A stretch of DNA of 64,000 nt from Flavobacterium piscinae (GCF_004122145.1 NZ_SBKQ01000014.1:1-64000), one strand, 5' to 3'. Positions 17,259 to 26,738 are shown, numbered from the stretch's first letter. Notes: a model not told the origin generated them from the letters alone. Made by a program: numbers and translations.

Positions 17259-17357
17259 CCCGCTAGTGCGAGCGTCACGCTCGTTCCCGCAATCAAAATC
17301 AATCTTTAAAAAATAGATAATTAAATAGTGTACGAGCGTGACGCTCGCACTAGCGGG
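17259..17357. repeat. REP-like element: perfect 26-bp inverted repeat
   Basis: Bases 17259-17284 (CCCGCTAGTGCGAGCGTCAC then GCTCGT) are the exact reverse complement of 17332-17357, with a 47-bp AT-rich spacer. Each arm also contains its own palindrome (CGAGCGTcACGCTCG). It is G+C-rich in an AT-rich setting. The form resembles REP/BIME elements mobilised by REP-associated tyrosine transposases; no transposase gene lies in the window. Confidence 0.85.
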
Positions 17358-17363
17358 TACGCA

Positions 17364-17418
17364 GGAGAAATCACATAACACTAAGCAAAATTCGTCAACA
17401 ACTTTATGTGATTTCTCC
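17364..17418. repeat. 15-bp perfect inverted repeat next to the REP-like element
   Basis: GGAGAAATCACATAA at 17364-17378 pairs exactly with TTATGTGATTTCTCC at 17404-17418. It abuts the REP-like element and is followed by CTCTGGTCGAAATGACAC. Together the two elements fill the 321-bp gap before the SGNH gene; the rest of that gap (17419-17576) holds no recognised feature, and the 17208-17513 reverse frame across it is an artefact. Confidence 0.75.
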
Positions 17419-17576
17419 CTCTGGTCGAAATGACACGGTGAACACAGGTCTACGGAAGTAAATCTCCTCTCTCCGAATTCTCCCGACTTCTGAGTATCGC
17501 AAAAACCGCTCACTCAACAATTTATTTCACCCCATTTTTTTGTACCTTCCGCCTTGCAAATACTTATTCATTAAAC

Positions 17577-18848
17577 ATGAAGATAAAATTACGCTTAGTT
17601 GGATTGTTTTTTTTAAGTTGTTTTTCCATCCTATACGGACAAAACAGTACGAAACGCACCCTGTTTTTGGGCAACAGTTATACCGCTACCAATAATTTAC
17701 CGCTAATGATTGACAATGTTGCCAACTCCACCGGCGATGATTTGATTTATGACAGCTACACACCGGGGGGTTACACGTTGATGGGGCACAGCACCAATAC
17801 TACTTCGCTTAATAAAATAGCACAAGGCAATTGGGATTTTGTGGTGCTGCAAGAACAAAGTCAACTCCCTTCTTTTCCCGATTCGCAAGTTCAAAACCAA
17901 GTATATCCGTACGCTCAACAGTTGAATAATCTTATCAACCAACAAAACCCCTGTGCGGAAACCGTTTTTTACATGACCTGGGGAAGAAAAAACGGCGATG
18001 CTTCCAATTGTGCCAATTGGCCACCGGTTTGCACCTACACCGGCATGGATGATTTATTAAATGAACGCTACCGTTTCATGGCGGAAGAAAATGAAGCGAT
18101 ACTTTCTCCTGTAGGAGCCGTTTGGCGATACATCAGAGATAATTATCCCACCATCGAATTGTATTCCGCCGATGGAAGTCACCCTTCCGTGGCCGGAACC
18201 TATGCCGCTGCGTGTAGTTTTTATGCCACTTTATTCCGAAAAAATCCTGAACAAATTACCTTTACTGCCGGACTTTCAACTGAAGTAGCCACTGCTATTC
18301 GAACGGCTTCTAAAGTGATTGTTTTTAACCAATTGTTAGAATGGCACATTGGCGAATATGACCCGATGGCTAATTTTGTGGTTGAAGAATTGAGTAGCAG
18401 TCAATTTTCGTTGACCAACACCTCAGAAAATGCGACTTCTTATCTCTGGGATTTTGGGGATGGAACGACCTCAACAGAGATAAATCCCATTCATAATTAT
18501 ACTTCAACTGGAACATTTACGATTGAATTAACAGTAGAATCATGTGGAAGAACGGCGACTTATTCACAAACTGTTACAGTCAGTACTTTGTCTTTGGGAG
18601 AAGTAAATCATCCCAAAAAAGAAATACAAATTTACCCGAATCCGACGCCTGATTTCATAACGATTGAAACTTCAGATGAATACATTGGAAAATCCTTCTA
18701 TTTAACTGATATGATGGGAAGAATAGTTCTGAAAGCGAACCTCAACTCGCTCAAATCATGGTATGATCTTTCCAATTTAACGGATGGTATTTACTTTTTA
18801 AACGTTAATGACAGCTCAAATACTACGGTTAAAATTGTGAAAAAATAA
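17577..18848 (+). CDS. Secreted SGNH hydrolase with PKD domain and T9SS type A sorting tail
   Basis: 423 residues. Signal peptide (about 1-21, ending LYGQ), then an SGNH/GDSL-like esterase domain with the nucleophile in LGNSYT (Ser34) and the catalytic pair in DGSHPS (Asp199, His202). A PKD domain follows (about 264-336; YLWDFGDGTTS), then a C-terminal Por-secretion-tail (about 348-423; IYPNPTPDFITIE, DLSNLTDGIYFLNV, VKIVKK). It should be exported by the Sec and type IX systems and act on an extracellular ester or acetylated polysaccharide. The substrate is unknown. Confidence 0.88.
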   Translation: MKIKLRLVGLFFLSCFSILYGQNSTKRTLFLGNSYTATNNLPLMIDNVANSTGDDLIYDSYTPGGYTLMGHSTNTTSLNKIAQGNWDFVVLQEQSQLPSFPDSQVQNQVYPYAQQLNNLINQQNPCAETVFYMTWGRKNGDASNCANWPPVCTYTGMDDLLNERYRFMAEENEAILSPVGAVWRYIRDNYPTIELYSADGSHPSVAGTYAAACSFYATLFRKNPEQITFTAGLSTEVATAIRTASKVIVFNQLLEWHIGEYDPMANFVVEELSSSQFSLTNTSENATSYLWDFGDGTTSTEINPIHNYTSTGTFTIELTVESCGRTATYSQTVTVSTLSLGEVNHPKKEIQIYPNPTPDFITIETSDEYIGKSFYLTDMMGRIVLKANLNSLKSWYDLSNLTDGIYFLNVNDSSNTTVKIVKK

Positions 18849-18902
18849 TAGTATTAAGCTTTTACAACATAAAACTTTGTGTTTTCCTTCCTTCATGGTA
18901 AA

Positions 18903-18938
18903 CAAAAAAAAACCCACCCTTATTTGCACAAGGATGGG
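18903..18938 (-). terminator. Intrinsic terminator for grpE-dnaJ
   Basis: On the minus strand CCCATCCTT pairs with AAGGGTGGG (one mismatch) and is followed by eight or more T residues. It lies 68 bp beyond the dnaJ stop codon. Confidence 0.8.
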
Positions 18939-19005
18939 AAAAATTGCTATGAAAAAGAATCTACTAGTTTCCTAGTAAAGTTCAAATGTAAAAATATTTT
19001 TCAAA

Positions 19006-20118
19006 TTACGAAAACATATCCTTAACTTTTTCAAAAAAAGATTTATCTGTTTTTTCAGGATGGGGAATGAAGTTATCATCCGTCAGCATTTTCTCAAAAA
19101 ACTGACGTTGTTCTTTGTTTAATGTCTTGGGTGTCCATACATTTATGTGGACTAATAAATCACCATTTCCATAGGAATTAATACTCGGAATTCCTTTTCC
19201 TTTCAAGCGTAAAATCTTTCCGGATTGGATTCCTTCTTCCAATTTAATGCGAACTTTTCCACCCACGGCTTCAATTTCTTTGGAAACACCTAAAGCGGCT
19301 TCCGCTACACTGATATATAAGTCATAATGAAGGTTTTCCCCTTCTCGTTTTAAAAATTCGTGTTCAATTTCTTCAATCGCTACTATCAAATCACCCGGAA
19401 CTCCGTTGCCCGGTGCATCATTTCCTTTTCCGGAAACTTTTAATTGCATGTCGTTTACTACGCCTGCCGGAATTTTAATCGAAACGGTTTCATCCTCCAA
19501 AATCATTCCTTGTGCATCGGCATTCGCTGGTTTAGAGCTAATGGATTGTCCTGCTCCCCCACAGGTTGGACACGTAGTTGCCGTTTGCATTCTACCTAAA
19601 ATAGTGTTTGTCACACGCAACACCTGACCGGAACCGTTACACGTTCCACATGTTTTATACGATACCCCCGGAGCTTGAATTTTACGTTTAACTTTAACTT
19701 TCTTTTCAACACCATTGGCAATTTCTTCCAACGTCAATTTCACTTTGATGCGGAGATTACTTCCTTTCATACGACGTTGACCTCCGCCACCGCCAAAACC
19801 GCCGAAACCACCAAAACCACCACCAAAAATATCGCCAAACTGACTGAAAATGTCATCCATATTCATTCCGCCACCGCCACCAAATCCGCCATTGCCATCA
19901 AAAGCAGCGTGACCATATTGATCATATTTTGCTTTTTTATTAGGATCGCTTAACACTTCATAAGCCTCGGCTGCTTTTTTAAAATTTTCTTCCGCTTCTT
20001 TGTTTCCGGGGTTTTTATCAGGGTGATACTCGATTGCTTTCTTGCGGTACGCTTTTTTAATTTCGTCTGCAGAAGCACTTTTGGAGATGCCTAGTATTTC
20101 GTAATAATCTTTTTTCAT
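19006..20118 (-). CDS. dnaJ: Molecular chaperone DnaJ with reduced zinc-finger region
   Basis: 370 residues: J domain with HPD at 32-34, Gly/Phe-rich linker (about 72-115), Cys region, and two C-terminal substrate-binding beta domains. The Cys region retains only two CxxCxGxG-type motifs (Cys157/160 and Cys183/186), which by spacing match the second and third motifs of E. coli DnaJ, i.e. zinc site II; the motifs that build zinc site I are missing. Stimulates DnaK ATPase. Lies 56 bp after grpE in the same direction. Confidence 0.95.
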   Translation of the reverse strand: MKKDYYEILGISKSASADEIKKAYRKKAIEYHPDKNPGNKEAEENFKKAAEAYEVLSDPNKKAKYDQYGHAAFDGNGGFGGGGGMNMDDIFSQFGDIFGGGFGGFGGFGGGGGQRRMKGSNLRIKVKLTLEEIANGVEKKVKVKRKIQAPGVSYKTCGTCNGSGQVLRVTNTILGRMQTATTCPTCGGAGQSISSKPANADAQGMILEDETVSIKIPAGVVNDMQLKVSGKGNDAPGNGVPGDLIVAIEEIEHEFLKREGENLHYDLYISVAEAALGVSKEIEAVGGKVRIKLEEGIQSGKILRLKGKGIPSINSYGNGDLLVHINVWTPKTLNKEQRQFFEKMLTDDNFIPHPEKTDKSFFEKVKDMFS

Positions 20119-20174
20119 AATTTAAAATCCAAATTTTCAATTCCTTTTCCACAAAGTAAGGTCGTAATAAAATA

Positions 20175-20750
20175 TTACTGACCAATGACAACTTTAGGAA
20201 AACGAATTATTTTATCACCTAATTTATATCCTTTTTCAACCACATCCACAATTTTGCCTTTCAAATCTTCCGATGGTGCAGGAATTTGTGTAATGGCTTC
20301 CGCAAAATCAGCGTTAAAATCGTCGCCTGCTTTTATTTCTACTTGCTCTAATCCTTTTGAAACAAGCGTTGATTTTAATTTTTCGTGGATTAATTCTACT
20401 CCTTTCAACAACGTTTCATCTTCTGTTTTCGAAATTTGAATCATTGCTCTGTCAAAATCGTCCATCACCGGCAACATGGCTTGTAAAACTTCTTGATTGG
20501 CAGTTTTAAATAAATCGATTCGCTCTTTGGCAGTTCGTTTTTTGAAATTTTCAAATTCGGCAAAAAGGCGTAAAAACTTATCTTTTTCTTTGGCTAATTC
20601 TTCTTCTAACTTTTCTTCATTGGTCATTTCTATTGCAGGAATCTCAGCATGCTCTTGGTTTTGCTCAGCTGCAATTTCATTATCCACGACTTCTTTTTCT
20701 ATATTTTCGGTATTTTCCTGATTCATTTTTTTAAACATTTTTTTAAACAT
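20175..20750 (-). CDS. grpE: Nucleotide exchange factor GrpE
   Basis: 191 residues from ATG 20750. The longer frame to 20855 is rejected because a two-element promoter (20773-20804) lies inside it. Two more ATG codons (20738, 20726) give shorter options. Acidic disordered N-terminus, long coiled-coil dimerisation helix (about 60-110), then the conserved beta domain ending GYKLGDKIIRFPKVVIG. Releases ADP from DnaK. Forms an operon with dnaJ. Confidence 0.95.
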   Translation of the reverse strand: MFKKMFKKMNQENTENIEKEVVDNEIAAEQNQEHAEIPAIEMTNEEKLEEELAKEKDKFLRLFAEFENFKKRTAKERIDLFKTANQEVLQAMLPVMDDFDRAMIQISKTEDETLLKGVELIHEKLKSTLVSKGLEQVEIKAGDDFNADFAEAITQIPAPSEDLKGKIVDVVEKGYKLGDKIIRFPKVVIGQ

Positions 20751-20772
20751 TTCCTCGATTAATTTTGGATTG

Positions 20773-20804
20773 CAAAAGTACTGCCATTTGTTTAAAAATG
20801 TCAA
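20773..20804 (-). promoter_or_regulatory. Bacteroidetes-type promoter of grpE-dnaJ
   Basis: On the minus strand TTG, 21-bp spacer, TACTTTTG, which fits the flavobacterial TTG-N17-23-TAnnTTTG consensus. It sits 23 bp before the chosen grpE ATG. No CIRCE element is seen. Confidence 0.75.
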
Positions 20805-20930
20805 ATTGTCAGCGTAATTATTTTCATTTACCCTTTTTTCTTCAACAGTAAACAAATAAAATTTAATATTTCTTTAAGAACAATCTCCTAGTTGGTTTTC
20901 TACTTTTGTTGAAACTTAAATATTAAAACT

Positions 20931-21593
20931 ATGAAAAAAATCATTTTAAGCTTAGTAATCTTGACTACACTTTCTTTAACTTCTTGTAAAAATGACAAAG
21001 CTGAAACAACAGAACCGGTAGAAGATGCTGCAGTTGCTGCTGAAACAGCGACAACGTACAAAGTAGATGCAACTAAATCTACTATCGAATGGATTGGTTC
21101 AAAACCAGCCGGAAAACACAATGGAACTATTGCCCTTTCAAGCGGCGAATTATCCTTAAACAATGGAAAAGTAGAAAGCGGTAAATTCACGATTGACATG
21201 AATAGTATTACTGTTTTAGATTTAGCAGCAGGCGACGGGAAAGAAGATTTAGAAGGTCACTTGAAAGGATTAGGAAAAGAAGAGGATGCCGATCATTTCT
21301 TCAATACTAAAAAATTCCCTGAAGGAACTTTTGAAATTACTGCTGTTGAAACAGTTGATGCGGTAACTACAGTTTCCGGAAACTTAACTTTAAAAGGAAT
21401 TACTAAACCGGTTTCTTTTCCTGCAACCATTTCAGTTGATGGTGATATGGTAATGTTAAACAGTGAATCATTTAAAATCGACAGAACACAATGGGGTGTA
21501 AATTATGCTTCAAAATCTGTTTTTGATGATTTGAAAGATAAATTTGTTGATGATGAAATTGAATTAAAAGTGAGTGTTACTGCTGCAAAATAA
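20931..21593 (+). CDS. YceI family lipoprotein
   Basis: 220 residues. Lipoprotein signal with lipobox LTSC (Cys19), a short acidic/Ala-rich linker, then a YceI lipocalin-like beta-barrel (about 45-220; VDATKSTIEWIGSKPAGKHNG, GNLTLKGITKPV, IDRTQWGVNY). The family binds isoprenoid-type lipids in the periplasm. A TACTTTTG -7-like box at 20901 lies 22 bp before the ATG. The gene is monocistronic, ending at a bidirectional terminator. Confidence 0.92.
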   Translation: MKKIILSLVILTTLSLTSCKNDKAETTEPVEDAAVAAETATTYKVDATKSTIEWIGSKPAGKHNGTIALSSGELSLNNGKVESGKFTIDMNSITVLDLAAGDGKEDLEGHLKGLGKEEDADHFFNTKKFPEGTFEITAVETVDAVTTVSGNLTLKGITKPVSFPATISVDGDMVMLNSESFKIDRTQWGVNYASKSVFDDLKDKFVDDEIELKVSVTAAK

Positions 21594-21618
21594 TTATTAC
21601 TTCATCTTACTTATAACA

Positions 21619-21650
21619 AGAAGCTCCTCAATTCGAGGAGCTTTTTTTAT
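21619..21650. terminator. Bidirectional terminator between yceI-like and epimerase genes
   Basis: AAGCTCCTC and GAGGAGCTT pair across a 5-nt loop, followed by T7 on the plus strand. The minus-strand epimerase gene ends inside its 3' flank. Confidence 0.85.
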
Positions 21651-22552
21651 GTTAACAAATTATCTAATGTTTTACTTATATCGCGGTAACGAAATTTGAA
21701 ACCGTTTTTCTCAGCTTTGGCAGCACTCACATTCTGACTGGAAAATAAGAGCTGATGCATTTCACCTAAAATCAATTTCATGGCAAATTTCGGGACATTT
21801 GGCATAAAAACCGGTTTTCCGAGTGTTTTGGCAATGGCTTTGGTAAGTTCAGTATTGGTCACCGGATTAGGTGCCACGGCATTAAAAGTCCCCTCCCATT
21901 GATTTTGAAGAGCAAAATAAAACATTGCTGCTAAATCGTGAATGTGAATCCATGACTGCACTTGTTTTCCCGAACCAAACGGAGAACCAATACCTAATTT
22001 GATTGGTTTTATCATTTCGCATAAAGCTCCCCATTTGTTTGAGAGTACCAAACCAATTCGAAGCTTACAAACTTTTAGATTCAATCGACTGAAAACATCA
22101 ATGCTTTCCTCCCATTTAACCACAACTTGTCCTAAAAATCTATCGTCAACGGATTTATTTTCTTCGGTATAAACTGCAGTTAAACTGTCGGGATAAATTC
22201 CAATAGCTGAAGCAGAAATTACTTGTTTCACTTGATTGGGATGATTTTTTAAACACGTGTATAATAAATTGGAGGAAAGTGTTCTACTCTCAATAATTTC
22301 CTGTTTATAATTAGGTGTCCATCGTTTTGAAACGGTTGCCCCTGCTAAATGAATGATGGCATCCACGCCCATTAAACAATTTTCATCTATGATACTTTGA
22401 TCCGGATTCCAATAGAACCCCTGAAAATGCGGTTTACTTTCTATTTTTGATTGAGATGTGGTAAGGTAATGAATTTCATTTCCGTTTTCTAATAACAGGG
22501 CAATCAATTCTTTTCCAACCAGTCCGGTAGCTCCTGTGATTAATATTTTCAT
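21647..22552 (-). CDS. TIGR01777-family NAD(P)-dependent epimerase (YfcH-like)
   Basis: 301 residues. Extended-SDR Rossmann start ITGATGLVGKELI, then IIHLAGATVSKRW and SASAIGIYPDS, with a C-terminal DUF1731-like segment (MPNVPKFAMKLILGEM, KAEKNGFKFRY). This is the layout of the YfcH/TIGR01777 family, whose substrate is unknown. A minus-strand TAACTTTG -7-like box occurs about 20 bp upstream of the ATG. Confidence 0.88.
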   Translation of the reverse strand: MKILITGATGLVGKELIALLLENGNEIHYLTTSQSKIESKPHFQGFYWNPDQSIIDENCLMGVDAIIHLAGATVSKRWTPNYKQEIIESRTLSSNLLYTCLKNHPNQVKQVISASAIGIYPDSLTAVYTEENKSVDDRFLGQVVVKWEESIDVFSRLNLKVCKLRIGLVLSNKWGALCEMIKPIKLGIGSPFGSGKQVQSWIHIHDLAAMFYFALQNQWEGTFNAVAPNPVTNTELTKAIAKTLGKPVFMPNVPKFAMKLILGEMHQLLFSSQNVSAAKAEKNGFKFRYRDISKTLDNLLT

Positions 22553-22645
22553 AACATATTTTTGTACAAAGTTACCGTTAAAGGGTCAAAAAGTAAAGTT
22601 AATTAGGATTAGTTTAAGGGTTGTTGTAGGTGATTTTCAAGAGTT

Positions 22646-23107
22646 TTAATGTTTCAAACGTACACTCCATTCAAAATCCATTTCAGAAACTTGATCACCT
22701 TTTTCATCTTTACCGATCGATTTCATCCAAAAAGTTTGACCTTCTCCGGTCGCTATTGTTCTTTGAATGGCTTGCTCAATTAAATGTCCGTCTTGACAAA
22801 CAAAAGTGATTCTTCCGGTAGCTTTTTTGGTGAAATTTCCTTTATTGTTAGCGACCAACATTGAAATTTTCCTTCCGCTTTTTTTAATCTGATACATCAC
22901 TAACGCACCTGTTGAAAGTTCTGCTGCCATAGCTTGAACTGCAAAATACATCGAATTAAACGGATTTTGATTAAACCATCGGTGTTTAACTGATACTGTA
23001 CATTGATTGTTATCTAATGTTTTGGCTCGCACACCGCACCAAAAGGCAGAAGGTAATTTAAAAAACAAAAATGTATTAATCTTTCCGGCTGTAAACTCCA
23101 TAAACAT
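22646..23107 (-). CDS. DUF4442 hot-dog fold protein (thioesterase-like)
   Basis: 153 residues with the hot-dog pattern: central helix FNSMYFAVQAMAAELSTGALV and strands around KHRWFNQNPF, matching the DUF4442/YiiD_C-like thioesterase-related family. Probably soluble; acyl substrate unknown. It is monocistronic, 93 bp upstream of the epimerase gene. Confidence 0.75.
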   Translation of the reverse strand: MFMEFTAGKINTFLFFKLPSAFWCGVRAKTLDNNQCTVSVKHRWFNQNPFNSMYFAVQAMAAELSTGALVMYQIKKSGRKISMLVANNKGNFTKKATGRITFVCQDGHLIEQAIQRTIATGEGQTFWMKSIGKDEKGDQVSEMDFEWSVRLKH

Positions 23108-23244
23108 TGATTTTTTTGGTAAATATAAGCTTTATTTTATTACATATCATTTGTTAATATTTTGTTAAATATTAGTACTATGCGTAACATAATACCTTCT
23201 TTTAGACATATATTTGCATAGGATATTATTATATACTTTTAATT

Positions 23245-23670
23245 ATGACTACACAAAACGAAAAAACAACAGCAGCATTATTGCATTTGAGTGCATTTGC
23301 AAAGTATCTTATTCCCTTTGCAGGAATAGTAGTTCCCTTGATTATTTGGCAAACCAAAAAACATCAATCAGAATATGTTGATGAGAATGGAAAATCGGTT
23401 GTCAATTTTCATTTAAGTATTTTGGCTTACAGTATTGTGATTGCCATTGTATTAGGTATCTTTTTTATTGGCTCAATAGTAAAATACATCGAAATTGAAA
23501 ACGCAGGTGGTGAAGTGATTCCGATTGATTTAATCACCGTTGGTATTATCGCAGCATCCGTTTTAGGGATTTGGACCATTGCAGAATTCGTTTTGGTGAT
23601 TTTAGGAACCGTTCGTGCCAACGAAGGAACTGTATACAAATATCCGTTTACTATTAATTTTATTAAATAA
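23245..23670 (+). CDS. DUF4870 membrane protein
   Basis: 141 residues with three or four membrane helices (about 20-37, 55-75, 95-125) and the DUF4870 pattern LLHLSAFAKYLIPFAGIVVPLIIW ... NFHLSI. A TATATTTG -7-like box at 23209-23216 lies 28 bp before the ATG. First gene of a co-oriented run with PadR, PspC and GIN-domain genes. Role unknown. Confidence 0.82.
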   Translation: MTTQNEKTTAALLHLSAFAKYLIPFAGIVVPLIIWQTKKHQSEYVDENGKSVVNFHLSILAYSIVIAIVLGIFFIGSIVKYIEIENAGGEVIPIDLITVGIIAASVLGIWTIAEFVLVILGTVRANEGTVYKYPFTINFIK

Positions 23671-23759
23671 GAGTTTCAATCATCAAATCAATCATCGCCG
23701 AAAGGCAAATCAATCAAATCAAAAACGAATCAGTTAAACTAAAAATCTAATCATGAATT

Positions 23760-24089
23760 ATGAATATTGAAAACACAAAAGCCCAGATGCGAAAAGGTGT
23801 TTTAGAGTTCTGTATACTTTCTGTCTTAAAAGAAAAAGAAGCCTATACCTCTGAAATTTTAGACACCCTGAAAAACGCAAAATTGTTGGTGGTAGAGGGA
23901 ACTGTTTATCCACTGCTAACCAGATTAAAAAATGACGGATTACTCAACTATCGTTGGGAGGAATCAACTTCGGGACCGCCAAGAAAATACTACGCACTCA
24001 CCGAAATAGGAAAACAATTTTTAACTGAACTTAATGGCACTTGGGGAGAATTATCCAACGCCGTGAACACCATAACCAATCAAAACTAA
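23760..24089 (+). CDS. PadR family transcriptional regulator
   Basis: 109 residues: a PadR winged-helix domain (MRKGVLEFCILSVL, YTSEILDTL, VVEGTVYPLLTRLKNDGLL, PPRKYYALTEIGK) without the larger C-terminal dimerisation domain, as in the small PadR-s2 class. The gene is separated by 5 bp from the PspC gene, so it probably regulates this operon in response to an unknown ligand or membrane stress. Confidence 0.92.
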   Translation: MNIENTKAQMRKGVLEFCILSVLKEKEAYTSEILDTLKNAKLLVVEGTVYPLLTRLKNDGLLNYRWEESTSGPPRKYYALTEIGKQFLTELNGTWGELSNAVNTITNQN

Positions 24090-24094
24090 TCGTC

Positions 24095-25828
24095 ATGAAC
24101 AAAACAGTAAATATAAATTTAGGAGGTTTATTCTTTCATATCGACGAAGATGCCTTTCAAAAATTAAATCGTTATTTCGATGCAATAAAACGTTCGCTTT
24201 CTAACTCATCCGGTCAAGATGAAATTATGAAAGACATTGAAATGAGAATTTCGGAAATTTTTACCGAAAAGAAAGAAGCAGACAAACAAGTAATCAACTT
24301 GAAAGATGTGGATGCTATGATTGCTGTAATGGGTCAACCCGAAGATTACCGGATTGAAGAAGAAGGAGATACCACTCAATCAAACTTCAATAACTCGACA
24401 AAATCGTCTAAAAAACTTTATCGCGATATTGATAAAAACATTTTAGGTGGTGTTTCTGCCGGATTAGGGCATTATTTTGGCATTGACGCATTATGGATTC
24501 GTTTGGCTTTAGTGTTAATTGTAATTGCAGGAGTTGGATTTCCAATCTTTCTATACATTTTATTATGGATTTTAATCCCAAAAGCACAAACCACTACAGA
24601 GAAACTTCAAATGACCGGAGAACCGGTAAACCTGAGTAATATCGAAAAAAAAGTTCGTGAAGAATTTGCTTCCTTTTCAGATAAAGTCGAAAATGCTGAC
24701 TATGAGAAAATGGGAAACGCAGCAAAATCAGGAGCTGAAAAAGTAGGTTCTGCTATCGGTGAAGTATTCATGACTATCTTCAATATTTTTGCTAAATTTA
24801 TTGGAGCCATCATTTTAATGTTTTCCATATTTGTACTTGGTGGAGTATTGATTGGTGGGTTTACATTCGGATCAACAACTTTTGTAAATATGCCATGGCA
24901 AAGCTACTATGATGCCGTAATCGTTAGTGAGTTTCCAATTTGGTTGGTCGTAATTTTAAGTGTTTTGGCAATTGGAATTCCATTTTTCTTCCTACTTATT
25001 TTAGGACTAAAACTACTGATTACCAATATGAAATCAATCGGAAATGTAGCAAAATATACTTTATTAGCATTATGGTTAATTGCAGTTGGAGTTTTAATTT
25101 CTTTTGGAATAAAACAAGCCACTGAAATTGCTTATGATGGAAAAACTGTGCAAAAAGAGACCTTAAATTTGATGCCAAATGACACGTTGGATATTCAATT
25201 TAAATTCAACGATTATTATACCAAAGATTATCATTTTGAAGAATTTGAAGTTACACAAGACGAAAACGGTAATGATATTATCTATTCTAATCAAATCAGC
25301 ATTGAATTAATTTATACCGAAGAAGCTCAGCCTTATTTACAAATTGAAAAAAGAGCAGAAGGAAAATCAATCACAGAAGCCAAAAAAAGAGCAGAAAAAA
25401 TAAATTATGCTTTTAAATTTGAAGGAAATAAATTAATTTTAGACAATTATTTTATTACCGATTTAAAAAACAAATACAGAAATCAGGAAGTAGAATTGTA
25501 TTTATATCTCCCTCAAGGAACCATCATTAGACCTGATAGCTCTGTTCAACGTTTTGATTCATCAAACAATGGTTTTTTTAATCTCCATTACAGTTCAGAC
25601 CAATACATTTATAATGTTACTAAAGAACAAATTAAATGCCTAAACTGCCCAATTGATGAAAACGAATACAACGACGTTCAAATTAATTCCTCTGAAGATT
25701 CTGTTACTTCTATTGTAACAATCAACAAAGATGGAATACATATCAAAGAGACTAACAAATCGGAAGAAAAAAGGAAATTTAAAGGTTTAGAAATTAATGA
25801 AGAAGGTGTAATTATAAAAACAAATTAA
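24095..25828 (+). CDS. PspC domain-containing membrane protein
   Basis: 577 residues from ATG 24095; the in-frame upstream ATG at 24041 lies inside padR. N-terminal ~100-residue domain (VNINLGGLFFHIDEDAF ... MRISEIF), a PspC domain (about 108-166; KKLYRDIDKNILGGVSAGLGHYFG plus a membrane helix), three more membrane helices (about 245-360), and a large C-terminal extracytoplasmic beta domain. In Bacteroidetes such proteins are placed with PadR and GIN-domain genes, as here, and are thought to sense envelope stress. That role is inferred. Confidence 0.9.
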   Translation: MNKTVNINLGGLFFHIDEDAFQKLNRYFDAIKRSLSNSSGQDEIMKDIEMRISEIFTEKKEADKQVINLKDVDAMIAVMGQPEDYRIEEEGDTTQSNFNNSTKSSKKLYRDIDKNILGGVSAGLGHYFGIDALWIRLALVLIVIAGVGFPIFLYILLWILIPKAQTTTEKLQMTGEPVNLSNIEKKVREEFASFSDKVENADYEKMGNAAKSGAEKVGSAIGEVFMTIFNIFAKFIGAIILMFSIFVLGGVLIGGFTFGSTTFVNMPWQSYYDAVIVSEFPIWLVVILSVLAIGIPFFFLLILGLKLLITNMKSIGNVAKYTLLALWLIAVGVLISFGIKQATEIAYDGKTVQKETLNLMPNDTLDIQFKFNDYYTKDYHFEEFEVTQDENGNDIIYSNQISIELIYTEEAQPYLQIEKRAEGKSITEAKKRAEKINYAFKFEGNKLILDNYFITDLKNKYRNQEVELYLYLPQGTIIRPDSSVQRFDSSNNGFFNLHYSSDQYIYNVTKEQIKCLNCPIDENEYNDVQINSSEDSVTSIVTINKDGIHIKETNKSEEKRKFKGLEINEEGVIIKTN

Positions 25829-25830
25829 TC

Positions 25831-26571
25831 ATGATCAAGTTTATCGTTTACCTTACCAAAACCCTAGTTGCATTAATCACTGCTTTGTTATTTGCATCCT
25901 GTCAATATTCCATTGATTTGACAAATGCAGTCAAAGGCAGTGGAAACGTTACAACAGTAAACCGACCTGTTTCCGGGGAATTCACTAACATCGAAGTATC
26001 ACACGGAATTGATGTAGAAGTAACCCAAAGTGATGCAAAATCAATTGAAGTAAAAGCCGATGATAACATTATTGACTTAATAACAACTGATATTGTTGAC
26101 GGAACCCTGAAAATAGCTTTGGAAAAAAGTGTCAAAAACACCAAATCAAAATCCGTTTTTGTGACATTGCCCAACATCGAATCCCTCAGAACTTCAAGCG
26201 GAGCCTCTCTAAAAAGTAAAAACACACTTATTGTGAGTTCCCTTGAAACAAAAGCATCTAGCGGAAGCGAAATAAAACTTACCGTAGAAGCCGAAAAAAT
26301 CACTTGTGATTCGAGTAGCGGAAGCGACATCGAAGTCAAAGGAAAAGCCTTAAAACTAGAAGCGGAATCCTCGAGCGGAAGCGACATTGAAGCCGATGAA
26401 TTGCAAACCAACGATGTCGTTGCCAAATCATCCAGTGGAAGTTCCATCGATGTATATCCCATCTTGAGTCTAGACGCTAAAGCTACAAGTGGGAGCGACA
26501 TCAAATACCACAACACGCCCAAAACGGTGTCCAAAGTTACTTCGTCAGGCGGATCAGTGCGTTCAAATTAA
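25831..26571 (+). CDS. GIN-domain (DUF2807) lipoprotein
   Basis: 246 residues; lipobox FASC (Cys24). The mature part is a single-stranded right-handed beta-helix-like GIN domain (putative auto-transporter adhesin head) with a periodic SSGS-I/D motif about every 17-20 residues between 130 and 240 (SSGASLKSK, SSGSEIKL, SSGSDIEV, SSGSDIEADE, SSGSSIDV, TSGSDIKY). Starts 2 bp after the PspC stop; co-transcribed. Function unknown. Confidence 0.88.
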   Translation: MIKFIVYLTKTLVALITALLFASCQYSIDLTNAVKGSGNVTTVNRPVSGEFTNIEVSHGIDVEVTQSDAKSIEVKADDNIIDLITTDIVDGTLKIALEKSVKNTKSKSVFVTLPNIESLRTSSGASLKSKNTLIVSSLETKASSGSEIKLTVEAEKITCDSSSGSDIEVKGKALKLEAESSSGSDIEADELQTNDVVAKSSSGSSIDVYPILSLDAKATSGSDIKYHNTPKTVSKVTSSGGSVRSN

Positions 26572-26730
26572 TTCGGAGCTACCCGAGCGATAGCGAATAG
26601 GCGAAGCAATGGCATGGGCTTCTATGCCATCCATGTTCCAACCCTCCGTATTATCCACGCCAAAGCGAAGGATGCCGGTCGGTCAGGACTACAAAGTGAA
26701 CTGTAGGTTACTAAAAGTGTGCAAAAATCA
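26572..26730. other. GC-richer intergenic stretch, non-coding
   Basis: Part of the 226-bp gap between the two GIN-domain genes. It is less AT-rich than its surroundings and contains GGCAT GGGCTTCT ATGCC hairpin material plus CCACGCC and AGCGATAGCGAATAGGCG words reminiscent of the window's intergenic repeats, but no full match. An in-frame extension of the downstream gene to 26609 crosses it and is rejected. Confidence 0.4.
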
Positions 26731-26738
26731 TATCTTTA

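Noticed and set aside
17208..17513. 101-aa minus-strand frame
   Set aside because: It is translated inverted repeats and runs into the downstream 96-aa gene's 3' end; no other support.
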